DNA of 51,588 bases from an uncultured Candidatus Nitrosopumilus sp. (GCA_905612275.1 CAJQRM010000031.1:1-51588); one strand, 5' to 3'. Counted from the stretch's first letter, positions 26,023-33,814 are shown. Program-made: numbers and translations. The notes: generated by a model from the sequence alone, not told the origin.

Positions 26023-26873
26023 TTAGTTAATGGTATTTTTCTTAAAATCTTTGGAATATCTTCCAAACTGGTATCCCCTATCACATTACCTTCAAATTTT
26101 GGAGTATTTTCAATTTGCATTGCGTAACCTCCAACTAAAATTGGAATTTTGCTTTGTCCTCTAATTTTTTTTGCTAACCTTTGTCCTGCAAGTATGTTGT
26201 CTTGAATTGTAATTGAAATTAAAACTATGTTTGGTTTTTTCATGTTTATAAATTCCATTATTGATTCAGTTGGAATTGATGTTCCCATATTGAAAACTTT
26301 GAATCCCTTTATTGTTAGATATGTTTCAAGTACATCGCATCCCATATGATGTTCTTCTCCAACTGGTACACAAATCATTACTTTCTTTTTATTTCCAGCA
26401 CCTGAAGATTGTTCCATGATGATTTTTACTAATGTTTGAGCAATATTGCTTGCTACGTGTTCTGTTGCAATTGTTAATTTTCCAGTTTCCCAATCTTTTC
26501 CTATTTTGACCATTACTGGTCTTAGAATTTTATCAAAGAAATCTGCTATGTTGAATATTTCCACGTAATTTTTGTAAATTTTAATACATTCCTCTATGTT
26601 TCCATCTGTTAATTTTTTGAATAATTGCTGTTTTGATTTTTTTGTTGCATCCTCTCTCTTTTGTATATCTTCTGGGTTGTATGATGCTAGAACTGATAAA
26701 ATTTTAGCATCATTTCTGAATTCTAATGGTATATCGTCTTTGATTACATCTGAAGCCTTACCTAGATATTTTATAATTTCTTGTTTTGATGTGCTTCTTT
26801 TAGAATCCCATATACTTTTGACTAGATACAGATATTGATCAGATTTCACTTTTTTAGCCCTAATGTAGACCAT
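26019..26873 (-). CDS. Cobalamin-binding protein with CarH/LitR-type photoreceptor signature
   Basis: 284 residues. Residues 1-45 (YIRAKKVKSDQYLYLVKSIW...IIKYLGKA) resemble the short N-terminal module of some transposases, not a MerR helix-turn-helix. Residues 75-155 are a four-helix cap with W128-x9-E138-H139, the Wx9EH motif of AdoCbl photoreceptors. Residues 163-280 are a Rossmann B12 domain with E173-x-H175-x-x-G178, H175 being the likely lower axial ligand, then GTSIP and VGGYAM loops. The residue after W128 is Glu, not the His that becomes a cobalt ligand in light in Thermus CarH. Corrinoid methyltransferase proteins share the fold but lack the Trp motif. Its promoter carries the shared element. 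Confidence 0.85.
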   Translation of the reverse strand: MVYIRAKKVKSDQYLYLVKSIWDSKRSTSKQEIIKYLGKASDVIKDDIPLEFRNDAKILSVLASYNPEDIQKREDATKKSKQQLFKKLTDGNIEECIKIYKNYVEIFNIADFFDKILRPVMVKIGKDWETGKLTIATEHVASNIAQTLVKIIMEQSSGAGNKKKVMICVPVGEEHHMGCDVLETYLTIKGFKVFNMGTSIPTESIMEFINMKKPNIVLISITIQDNILAGQRLAKKIRGQSKIPILVGGYAMQIENTPKFEGNVIGDTSLEDIPKILRKIPLTN

Positions 26874-26920
26874 TGATCTTATTCAACTTTTAGATATTTA
26901 ACTAATGGTAACCATTCACA

Positions 26921-26960
26921 CTAGTGCTAATATTTTTAAAATATTATTTCTTAGCACTAG
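26921..26960. promoter_or_regulatory. Perfect inverted pair of shared elements between B12 protein and the 27008 operon
   Basis: CTAGTGCTAA (26921-26930) and TTAGCACTAG (26951-26960) are exact reverse complements separated by 20 AT-rich bases. The left copy is 28 bases from a TAGATATTTA box serving the B12 gene. The right copy is 28 bases from TTAAATAT (26980-26987) serving the plus-strand operon, whose ATG is about 25 bases further. One site therefore faces each divergent promoter. Confidence 0.7.
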
Positions 26961-27007
26961 ATTCAATTATCGTCGTCCGTTAAATATTATAAATTAAAAA
27001 AAACAAC

Positions 27008-27196
27008 ATGGCAGAAGAACAAGAATGGGCAAATTTACTTGCTGAAATCTTTGACAAACTTACACAAAAACACGCCTCAATCACTTATGATTTTGACAAT
27101 CTTGAGATGGCTGGTAAGATTATGAAGGATGAGCAAGTTGTTCCAACTGGTACAGTTTCCCTAACTGGTAAACTAACCATTACAGCAACAAAATAG
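27008..27196 (+). CDS. Hypothetical protein, 62 aa, first gene of SDR operon
   Basis: An acidic helical N-terminus EEQEWANLLAEIFDKLTQKHASITYDFDNLEM, then two short strands ending TGTVSLTGKLTITATK. Leaderless start by its TATA spacing. The stop codon TAG abuts the next gene. It may form a complex with the next protein. Not recognised. Confidence 0.55.
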   Translation: MAEEQEWANLLAEIFDKLTQKHASITYDFDNLEMAGKIMKDEQVVPTGTVSLTGKLTITATK

Positions 27197-27574
27197 GTGT
27201 GGATGACAATGAAAGATTTTGACCTTCCCGCTAATTTTTTATCTTATATTGATAATGGAAAATTAAGTGTAACTTGTAATGATTCACCAGCAGTTAATTT
27301 TCATGTAGATGGTAGCACAAAAATTATTGATGTAATTGATATCCCAATTGAAATAACAAAAATGCCTGGTTTCTTGAAACAATTATCTGAAGCAAAAGAT
27401 CTTGCAAAAAATTTAGCCAAACAAAAAACTACGATAGAGGTTAGACTGAGAGGTGACACGGTATTGAAACTTGGTGAGAAAGCAAATCCTAAACTTGCAA
27501 AAATTGTTACATTAAGTAGTAATATAGAAATCACCGATTTAAGAAAATTAAAGAAATTGAGTGATGTATTCTAA
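27197..27574 (+). CDS. Hypothetical protein, about 123 aa, in SDR operon
   Basis: GTG 27197 directly follows the previous stop; ATG 27203 is an alternative preceded by GGTGTGG. It is a beta-rich N-terminus, then a helix MPGFLKQLSEAKDLAKNLAKQ and strands TTIEVRLRGDTVLKLG. The layout loosely recalls sterol-carrier-like lipid-binding domains, but I cannot confirm this. It ends two bases before the SDR gene. Confidence 0.5.
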   Translation: MWMTMKDFDLPANFLSYIDNGKLSVTCNDSPAVNFHVDGSTKIIDVIDIPIEITKMPGFLKQLSEAKDLAKNLAKQKTTIEVRLRGDTVLKLGEKANPKLAKIVTLSSNIEITDLRKLKKLSDVF

Positions 27575-27576
27575 AA

Positions 27577-29004
27577 ATGTCTGATGTAATATCTCAAAAT
27601 AAACCCTATGATATTTTGGTAACCGGTTCTACTGGATTTATTGGAAAAAAATTATTAGCAAAATTATCTGATTCTGGATATAAGATCAAAGCTATGTCAA
27701 GATCAAAATATGCTGATACTGAAAATATTCGTTATGTGCAAGCAGATGCTTTTAATGTTGATTCCTTATCTGCTGCTACTGAAGGAATTGAGACTGCATT
27801 TTATTTACTACATTCAATGGAAGGCTCAAAAAAAGAGTGGGCTGAATTTGCAAATAGGGAAAAACAGCAGGCTCAAAATTTCTTAAAATCTGCAACTGAA
27901 TCTGGAGTCAAGAGAATTGTATATCTTGGTGGGTTAGTCAATCAAAGTTTAGATTTATCAAAACATATGAAAAGTAGACATGATGTTGGTAGAATTTTAG
28001 CATCTGGAGATATACCTGTAACTGAATTGAGGGCATCTGTGATTGTTGGTGCCGAAGGTGGTTCTTATGCTATGTTGCGATATCTTGTTGAAAGATTACC
28101 TTTGATGGTTTGTCCAAAATGGGTTAAATCACAAACACAACCGATTGCTGTTGATAATGTTATTGATTATTTGATTGGAGTAATGAAAAATCCCAAAACA
28201 ACTGGAAAAATTTTAGAAATTGGTGGTCCTGATATAATGACATATGAGCAATTAATGAGATTATATTCTTACATTTTGAATAGAAATCTTAACATTATTC
28301 AAATTCCATTTTTAACTCCTAGATTGTCATCTTATTGGATTGATTTAGTTACTCCTGTAAAAGCATCTTTGGCAAGACCTCTTGTCGATAGTCTAGTTCA
28401 TGATTCAATTGTTAAAGACAAATCTGTACAACAATTAGTTCCAGTTCATCTTAAACAAATGACCGAAGCCATTACCATCGCAAGAGAAGAGGCAAAAACA
28501 TTCAAACCTATTACAAAATCTGCTGAGGAAAAAACATCTTACAAAGTTAATCAAAAGATTCTTTTGATTACTTTGTGTGCCATGGCATTTATTGGCACAA
28601 CATACTATTGGATGGATGATCGAACTGATGTTTGGCAAATTCCTTGGTTGGCTGGTTCTGTTATTTGGTATGCCGCAATTCTTTTTGCCATTTCTTTTGT
28701 AAAACAAAAGGCAAGATTAGGTTATTTGATAGGTGGTGTATTGGCCTGGGTGACTATGGCCTTTTGGTTATTTGACAACTTCTATGTTGTATTTGATATT
28801 TCATTGGTAGCTTCTGAACCTAGTCTTGATGTAACTATAAGAAATTTCATTGGTGTGGCTATTGCTGGGTTAGCAATATTTTCATCTCATAATGTATTTC
28901 ATAAAGTTAGAGTTTATCAGGCAAGAGGGGAACCTGTATCTGAATCTGCTTCAGCAGAAGTCCCAAATGGTGCAAGACCTGTATACAATACAAATTTTTC
29001 TTGA
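27577..29004 (+). CDS. Atypical SDR (NAD(P)-binding) protein with C-terminal membrane domain
   Basis: 475 residues. The N-terminal Rossmann fold has TGSTGFIGKKLLAKL (about 12-26) and the characteristic AFYLLHSMEGS segment of a distinct NmrA/complex I NDUFA9-like SDR subgroup; VYLGGLVNQ and ELRASVIVG follow. Residues 300-320 link to four hydrophobic helices (about 325-455, with WMDDRTDVWQIPW and FWLFDNFYVVFD loops). The soluble domain is probably cytoplasmic and held at the membrane, acting on a lipid or quinone. Last gene of the 27008 operon under the shared element. Confidence 0.8.
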   Translation: MSDVISQNKPYDILVTGSTGFIGKKLLAKLSDSGYKIKAMSRSKYADTENIRYVQADAFNVDSLSAATEGIETAFYLLHSMEGSKKEWAEFANREKQQAQNFLKSATESGVKRIVYLGGLVNQSLDLSKHMKSRHDVGRILASGDIPVTELRASVIVGAEGGSYAMLRYLVERLPLMVCPKWVKSQTQPIAVDNVIDYLIGVMKNPKTTGKILEIGGPDIMTYEQLMRLYSYILNRNLNIIQIPFLTPRLSSYWIDLVTPVKASLARPLVDSLVHDSIVKDKSVQQLVPVHLKQMTEAITIAREEAKTFKPITKSAEEKTSYKVNQKILLITLCAMAFIGTTYYWMDDRTDVWQIPWLAGSVIWYAAILFAISFVKQKARLGYLIGGVLAWVTMAFWLFDNFYVVFDISLVASEPSLDVTIRNFIGVAIAGLAIFSSHNVFHKVRVYQARGEPVSESASAEVPNGARPVYNTNFS

Positions 29005-29054
29005 TTATACAATTAATTTTTTCTTTAATTTGATATTTCTTAGTTAAAATGATT

Positions 29055-29618
29055 CTAATTTTTTATTTTGTTTTCTTCTAGTATTTTAAAGATATTTCCT
29101 TGTTCTGTATTTGCATATAACAAAAAATATGTTTGACTTGTTAGGTATGTTTTATTGAATCTATATACTATTGGATGAACCTCTGCAAGAATTTCACCTA
29201 TTGTCATTTTTTCACTTTTATAATCTTGTAATAATTCAAAAAATTTATCCTTTTCTAAAGTAGAAAATTCTTTTGAAAAAAATCCAAAAATATGTAATAA
29301 TACATTACTATGTGTTTTTATTGTAGGTTTGGATTCTAAGGCTAATTTTAAATGATTTTCATACTTGATTAATATTTCTGATAATTTAATTTTTTTATTA
29401 CTGGCAACAATTCTTCCCAATACTTGTAATTGATCTTGACTATGTGCCATTATCATAAATTTATTCATGGCTTGAAATCCAACTAGTTCTTTTATTTTGT
29501 TATTTTTTTTAATTTCTTCAAATCTTCCTTTTACAAATAATTTGATATCTTTTTCAGTTAATTCTTTGTAAACATTATCTATGCCTTGCTTACCTGATCC
29601 GCATAACTCTTCATTCAC
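29055..29618 (-). CDS. DUF1722 (YbgA-like) protein
   Basis: 187 residues. The family signatures are clear: FQAMNKFMIMAHSQDQLQVLGRIVA, then HSNVLLHIFGFFSKEF, and the end TYLTSQTYFLLY. In many bacteria DUF1722 is fused to DUF523, and in E. coli ybgA lies beside the photolyase gene phr; its biochemical role is not settled. Here it stands alone, without DUF523. The divergent promoter region holds two shared elements, one 30 bases from a TATA box (CATATAAAC) correctly placed for this gene. Its presence supports a light-response theme. Confidence 0.82.
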   Translation of the reverse strand: MNEELCGSGKQGIDNVYKELTEKDIKLFVKGRFEEIKKNNKIKELVGFQAMNKFMIMAHSQDQLQVLGRIVASNKKIKLSEILIKYENHLKLALESKPTIKTHSNVLLHIFGFFSKEFSTLEKDKFFELLQDYKSEKMTIGEILAEVHPIVYRFNKTYLTSQTYFLLYANTEQGNIFKILEENKIKN

Positions 29619-29669
29619 TCTAAAATTAATTTTTTATTTGCATATAAACAACAACTACCAAAAATAACG

Positions 29670-29715
29670 TTAGCACTATTATTATCTTAATTTATCTAGA
29701 AATTTTTAGCACTAG
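29670..29715. promoter_or_regulatory. Two shared elements between DUF1722 and exported-protein genes
   Basis: TTAGCACTAT (29670-29679) and TTAGCACTAG (29706-29715). The second is centred 27 bases upstream of TTTTAAATA (29733-29741), which is 26 bases from the ATG at 29764. The first is 30 bases from the DUF1722 TATA box but in the reverse orientation to other minus-strand promoters; the element is nearly palindromic. Confidence 0.6.
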
Positions 29716-29763
29716 AATTTAATTTGGCACCATTTTAAATACGATAATTAAAATTTTTTAATA

Positions 29764-30675
29764 ATGAAAACCCTATTAGCTGCAATTTCTACAATTGCAG
29801 TACTATTGCTTGTTGGCTCAAGTGTATCATCTGTCTACGCAGAGGTTCCATCTTGGATTAAAAATAATGCAGGATGGTGGGCAGAAGGAACAATCGATGA
29901 TGATTCATTCGTTCAAGGAATTCAATTCTTGATCAAAGAGGGAATAATGGAAATTCCTTCAACTACACAAGGCGTAAGTTCTACTAACGAAATTCCAGTA
30001 TGGATTAAAAATAATGCAGGATGGTGGGCTGATGGCTCCATTGATGACTCTTCATTCGTTCAAGGAATTCAATTCTTGATCAAAGAGGGAATTATGAGTA
30101 TTACTCAAGCTCAAGAACCTAAAAAATCTATTTCAATTGTTTCTACAAGCAATGATTCTGTTATTGCATCACTAGAATCTCAACTTGAAAAATGCTCTGA
30201 AATTATTAAAGCATACAAACGAATTGATTGTGAAAAACCACTTGATAAAGCAATTATGCTTTACAATTACCAAACAAATGCTGAGCACTTTGATCTAGGA
30301 CCAATTACATATCATTGGTTTGGTGTAGGTTCTGAAGGTAATGGATTTGAAATCACTCCAACTGGACAACCAATATTGTCAGTCCGCATGCTTGCAGAAA
30401 ATACTAGTTCTGAAATTACAGCGATAAACTGTACTAGTCCTGCTATATGTAATTATGATGTTTGGGATGGTTCAAAGTCATTCAAATATGCTGGAATGGA
30501 CTTTACAAGTGGACAAATTGTAATGAATCCTGGTGATTCAAGAGAATTCAATATTCTCTTTGGACCAAACATTGGATACGGTGGGACTCAATTTGTATAT
30601 GATTCATCAAAGAGTTATGAATTTAGAATTAATGAGCCATTTGGAAGTCTAAATGTTCATCTAGACTTGGAATAA
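29764..30675 (+). CDS. Exported protein with two WIKNNAGWWA domains
   Basis: 303 residues. Signal peptide 1-27 ending VYA. Two near-identical 40-residue modules (about 28-65 and 76-113) with PSWIKNNAGWWAEG / PVWIKNNAGWWADG and SFVQGIQFLIKEGIM. A C-terminal beta domain (about 160-303) contains Cys pairs CSEIIKAYKRIDC and CTSPAIC and ends LNVHLDLE. It is probably secreted or loosely surface-bound, with no anchor. A leaderless promoter with the shared element places it in the regulon, so the cell surface may change with the signal. Confidence 0.7.
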   Translation: MKTLLAAISTIAVLLLVGSSVSSVYAEVPSWIKNNAGWWAEGTIDDDSFVQGIQFLIKEGIMEIPSTTQGVSSTNEIPVWIKNNAGWWADGSIDDSSFVQGIQFLIKEGIMSITQAQEPKKSISIVSTSNDSVIASLESQLEKCSEIIKAYKRIDCEKPLDKAIMLYNYQTNAEHFDLGPITYHWFGVGSEGNGFEITPTGQPILSVRMLAENTSSEITAINCTSPAICNYDVWDGSKSFKYAGMDFTSGQIVMNPGDSREFNILFGPNIGYGGTQFVYDSSKSYEFRINEPFGSLNVHLDLE

Positions 30676-30725
30676 TATCCCTTTTTCTTATTTTTTGAAT
30701 AACTATTTTTTTATGTGATGCCTAA

Positions 30726-31286
30726 TTAGTCGTATACCATCAAATCTTTTTCTTCTAGTAAGCTATGAATTTGGTGAACTGAACGATGAATTTCTGTTTC
30801 CAGTTTAGCACCAACACAAACCAATTTCCCTGATGCAAAAATCAAAATGACTGTTTTTGGATCAAGCATTCTGTGAATCAATCCTGGGAATTGTTCTGGT
30901 TCGTACATACTTCTTGGCAGAGTTCTTGCTGCTTGTTCCAAGTTAACTTTGCCTCCAAGATTAATTGAAGAAACAATATTTTGAATTGTAACGACGGCGT
31001 CTTTTTTTATTTTGATTTTACCTTTTCTTAATATTTTTACTACGTTTGAAACTGCAGTTTCTGCTAATTCTTGGGATTTTGCACCCGTACATACCATTTT
31101 ACCTGAACTAAATAGCAGTGTGGCTGTTTTTGGATTTTTTAATCTGAATACTGCACCTGGAAATTGTTCTGGATGATATTCTACATCTGGAAATTTTTTT
31201 GTAATATCTACAAGGTCTAATTTTTGATCAATTGTTGCTGAAGCTACTACATTCACTATTGCAATTATTGGTTTTGTTTGTGGCAT
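30726..31286 (-). CDS. tbp: TATA-box-binding protein
   Basis: 186 residues forming the two-repeat saddle: repeat 1 with EQFPGAVFRLKNPKTATLLF and GKMVCTGAKS, repeat 2 with EQFPGLIHRMLDPKTVILIF and GKLVCVGAK. It binds the TATA box and recruits TFB and RNA polymerase. It lies 11 bases downstream of the second tfb on the same strand, an operon of the two core initiation factors. Confidence 0.97.
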   Translation of the reverse strand: MPQTKPIIAIVNVVASATIDQKLDLVDITKKFPDVEYHPEQFPGAVFRLKNPKTATLLFSSGKMVCTGAKSQELAETAVSNVVKILRKGKIKIKKDAVVTIQNIVSSINLGGKVNLEQAARTLPRSMYEPEQFPGLIHRMLDPKTVILIFASGKLVCVGAKLETEIHRSVHQIHSLLEEKDLMVYD

Positions 31287-31297
31287 CGTATCTTATT

Positions 31298-32197
31298 CTA
31301 CCTTACAATACTCTGATCTAATCTCAGTCCTTTGTATCTATTTCTTATTGTTACTTCTGTTACATTTGCAGCTTCTGCAATATCCCTTTGAGTTCTATCT
31401 TCCCCATTTTTAACACATGATAAGTATAGTGCTGCTGCTGCAAGGCCCATTGGATCCTTACCTGCTGATTCTTCATGTTCTTGTGCTTCTCTTAATACTT
31501 TAATTCCATAACGTTTTGTTTTTTCTGATATCTGTAATTTACTTGCAATTTTTGCGACACACTGTGTTGGATCAACTACTGGCATTTTTAATTCTAATTC
31601 CCTATGTAATAATCTGTAGCATCTTGCAATATCTTTTTTCTTAATGTTTCCTGCATCTGCAACATCTTTTAGTGTTCTTGGTGTTTCAGTATCTCTACAT
31701 GCTGCATACAATGCTGATGCAATTAATGCTGAAATTGAACGACCTTTTACTAATCCTTTTTCTAATGCTTTTCTGTAAATGTAAGCTGCTTTTTCAATAA
31801 CTGAATCTGAAAGTGAAAGTTTATCCTTTAAAGTTGCTAATTCACTTAATGCTTGTCTCAAATTTTTATCTGATGATGCATTAACTTTACTTCGACTATC
31901 CCAAGTTCTAAGACGTTCAATTGTACTTTTCATTGATGTTGATAATGGTTTTCCAGATGCATCTTTGTTTAGAGGATTGATTATTGTTGCAAGTCCTCTA
32001 TCGTGCATTGTCAATGATGTTGGGGCTCCAGTTCTTGTTGGATCTGCTCCCCCTTCTTTTGAAAATGATCTCCATTCTGGTCCTGCATCTTGTAAAGTCT
32101 CCGAAATTACAAAACCACATTTTCCACAGAATCTTTCTCCTGTGACGTTATCTGTGAGCATGCCATTTTTACCGCAACGACCACAAATTGTATCCAT
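31298..32197 (-). CDS. tfb: Transcription initiation factor B (canonical)
   Basis: About 299 residues from ATG 32197; a longer frame to 32236 is possible but adds 13 non-conserved residues. The ribbon is canonical: CGRCGKNGMLTDN...RFCGKCG with four Cys. The B-reader GPEWRSFSKEGG is followed by two cyclin folds with AACRDTETPRTLKDVADAGNIKKKDIARCYR. Paired with tbp, this is probably the housekeeping TFB, in contrast to the ribbon-altered paralogue at 22728-23639. Confidence 0.96.
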   Translation of the reverse strand: MDTICGRCGKNGMLTDNVTGERFCGKCGFVISETLQDAGPEWRSFSKEGGADPTRTGAPTSLTMHDRGLATIINPLNKDASGKPLSTSMKSTIERLRTWDSRSKVNASSDKNLRQALSELATLKDKLSLSDSVIEKAAYIYRKALEKGLVKGRSISALIASALYAACRDTETPRTLKDVADAGNIKKKDIARCYRLLHRELELKMPVVDPTQCVAKIASKLQISEKTKRYGIKVLREAQEHEESAGKDPMGLAAAALYLSCVKNGEDRTQRDIAEAANVTEVTIRNRYKGLRLDQSIVR

Positions 32198-32399
32198 ATT
32201 CGTAATTTCTTGAACCAAAATAATACAGTGTTTCACAACGCTGTTAGTATATAACCTATTCCAAATTCTTATAAAAAAATTAATCTTTAGAGTAAAATCA
32301 TCCTTAATTTCTGGTTTTTAGGACACTTCTATTTGCTGTGATTTCATATTTTAGCCACATTTTCCAAATCTTATTACAAAAGCAATTTTACTCATTTTT

Positions 32400-33458
32400 A
32401 TGACTAGTCATACTGAACCATCTGAAATTTCATCTTCTGAATGGTTATCTTTGAATCAATTTTTACAAGAATTAAAGGAAATCAATACTCAGTGTATTTC
32501 TGTATATTATCCATATGGAAAAGGACAAAATACGATTCAATTACTACAAGAAACAAACCGTTCTGAATCATTAAAAAAGATTGAAATAAAAATTGAAAAA
32601 AAAATCTTGGAATTAAAAAAGAATCCTGTATCGGTTGGAAAATTTACTAAAACATTATGTATTTTTGGTTGGATTAAAAATGGAAAAATTGAGATTAAGG
32701 TAATTGGAACATCTCAAAAATTACCTTATATCTATATGGAAAATAAAAAACCATACGTTAAACCGTTTTCTGATATTTTAAAAACAAATTATAATGTTTT
32801 ACTAGTAACTGTTGATCAAAAAACTGCAAAAATACAAAAATTTCAAGGTAGTCAAATTATTCAAGAATCAAAACTAAAAATTGATTTACAAGGAAGACAT
32901 AAGAAAGGTGGTCAGAGTCAAGGTCGTTTTTTACGTGCAAGACAAACAAAAATCCATGTCTTTTTCAAAAAAGTTGCAAATAAAGTTAGACTAATGGATG
33001 TGGATTCTGAATTGATACTTTTAGGTGGAAATGGTCCTGGAAAAACAGAATTTTACGATGAATTAAATTCTCAATTAATTTCTAAATGTCGATTTGTTGA
33101 AGGTCTATCTTTTACAACTTCTATTAATGATATTCATAAAATAATTATTCATCATTTGTATGAATATAGAAAAAAACACATGGAAGAATTGATTCAAAAA
33201 TATGAGAAATTAGTAAAGGATGGACTAACTGCAAAAAGAAATAATGTTATTTATCGTGCGTTAGAAATGAGTGCTGTTGAAACCTTAATTGTTTCTACAA
33301 ACTATCATACCCACTCTCAATTTAAAAATATAATAAAGATGTTAGAAATTGCTAAAAAAACATCTTGTAAAATTGAGTTTGCTGTTTCTTCAAAAATAAT
33401 TAAAAAATTAGAAATTGATGACTCTGTATTAGCTATTTTACGATATAAAATAAAATAA
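32400..33458 (+). CDS. eRF1-like (aRF1/Vms1/baeRF superfamily) protein with GGQ loop but no NIKS
   Basis: 352 residues. A central domain carries GRHKKGGQSQGRFLRARQTK with GGQ at residues 170-172, the peptidyl-tRNA hydrolysis loop of class I release factors. A C-terminal Rossmann-like domain has AVETLIVSTNYHTHSQFKNI. The N-terminal domain (1-130) lacks the NIKS and YxCxxxF stop-codon motifs of true aRF1 and is shorter. It could therefore release peptides from stalled ribosomes without reading stop codons, like Vms1; this is inference. A canonical aRF1 should exist elsewhere. Confidence 0.75.
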   Translation: MTSHTEPSEISSSEWLSLNQFLQELKEINTQCISVYYPYGKGQNTIQLLQETNRSESLKKIEIKIEKKILELKKNPVSVGKFTKTLCIFGWIKNGKIEIKVIGTSQKLPYIYMENKKPYVKPFSDILKTNYNVLLVTVDQKTAKIQKFQGSQIIQESKLKIDLQGRHKKGGQSQGRFLRARQTKIHVFFKKVANKVRLMDVDSELILLGGNGPGKTEFYDELNSQLISKCRFVEGLSFTTSINDIHKIIIHHLYEYRKKHMEELIQKYEKLVKDGLTAKRNNVIYRALEMSAVETLIVSTNYHTHSQFKNIIKMLEIAKKTSCKIEFAVSSKIIKKLEIDDSVLAILRYKIK

Positions 33459-33464
33459 TTATTT

Positions 33465-33743
33465 TCAACTAAAAATCCTCTCTCTGATCTCTGGAATGTG
33501 TTTGTAAATGATGTCCCTAACTCTAATTTGATCTTCCGCTGTTGGGGGCTTTTCTTGTGCACTTAGTATTGCACCGCTCATTCCTAATGCCATTCCCATT
33601 ACTACTCCATATACAAATTCTTCAGCATTTTCAACTTTTAGTGTATCCTTGTTTTCCCTAATTTCTTCCATATATCCTGGAATTGTAGATATTGCTCCAT
33701 TAATTGTCTGTAAAATTATTGCCTCTAGTGGATCTTCACTCAT
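33465..33743 (-). CDS. Conserved hypothetical protein, 92 aa
   Basis: Starts at ATG 33743 (TTG 33749 possible). Helical and acidic, with the central Gly/Met-rich EFVYGVVMGMALGMSGAIL helix and C-terminal RDIIYKHIPEIRERIF. The central helix could pack in a multimer or touch membrane. Not recognised. Confidence 0.55.
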   Translation of the reverse strand: MSEDPLEAIILQTINGAISTIPGYMEEIRENKDTLKVENAEEFVYGVVMGMALGMSGAILSAQEKPPTAEDQIRVRDIIYKHIPEIRERIFS

Positions 33744-33814
33744 ATTCAATTATGTATATCATTCTTAATAAATTTGCACCTAAGATTTTTAATCTGGTTT
33801 TTTTTAAAAATACC

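Noticed and set aside
26019-26873. Corrinoid methyltransferase subunit (MtaC-like)
   Set aside because: The Wx9EH cap motif and E-x-H-x-x-G fit photoreceptors better, and no cognate methyltransferase gene is adjacent.
29724-29732. Possible third copy (TTGGCACCA) before the exported protein gene at 29764
   Set aside because: It overlaps the TATA region spacing, lacks the CTA end, and is 18 bases from the main copy; treated as chance.
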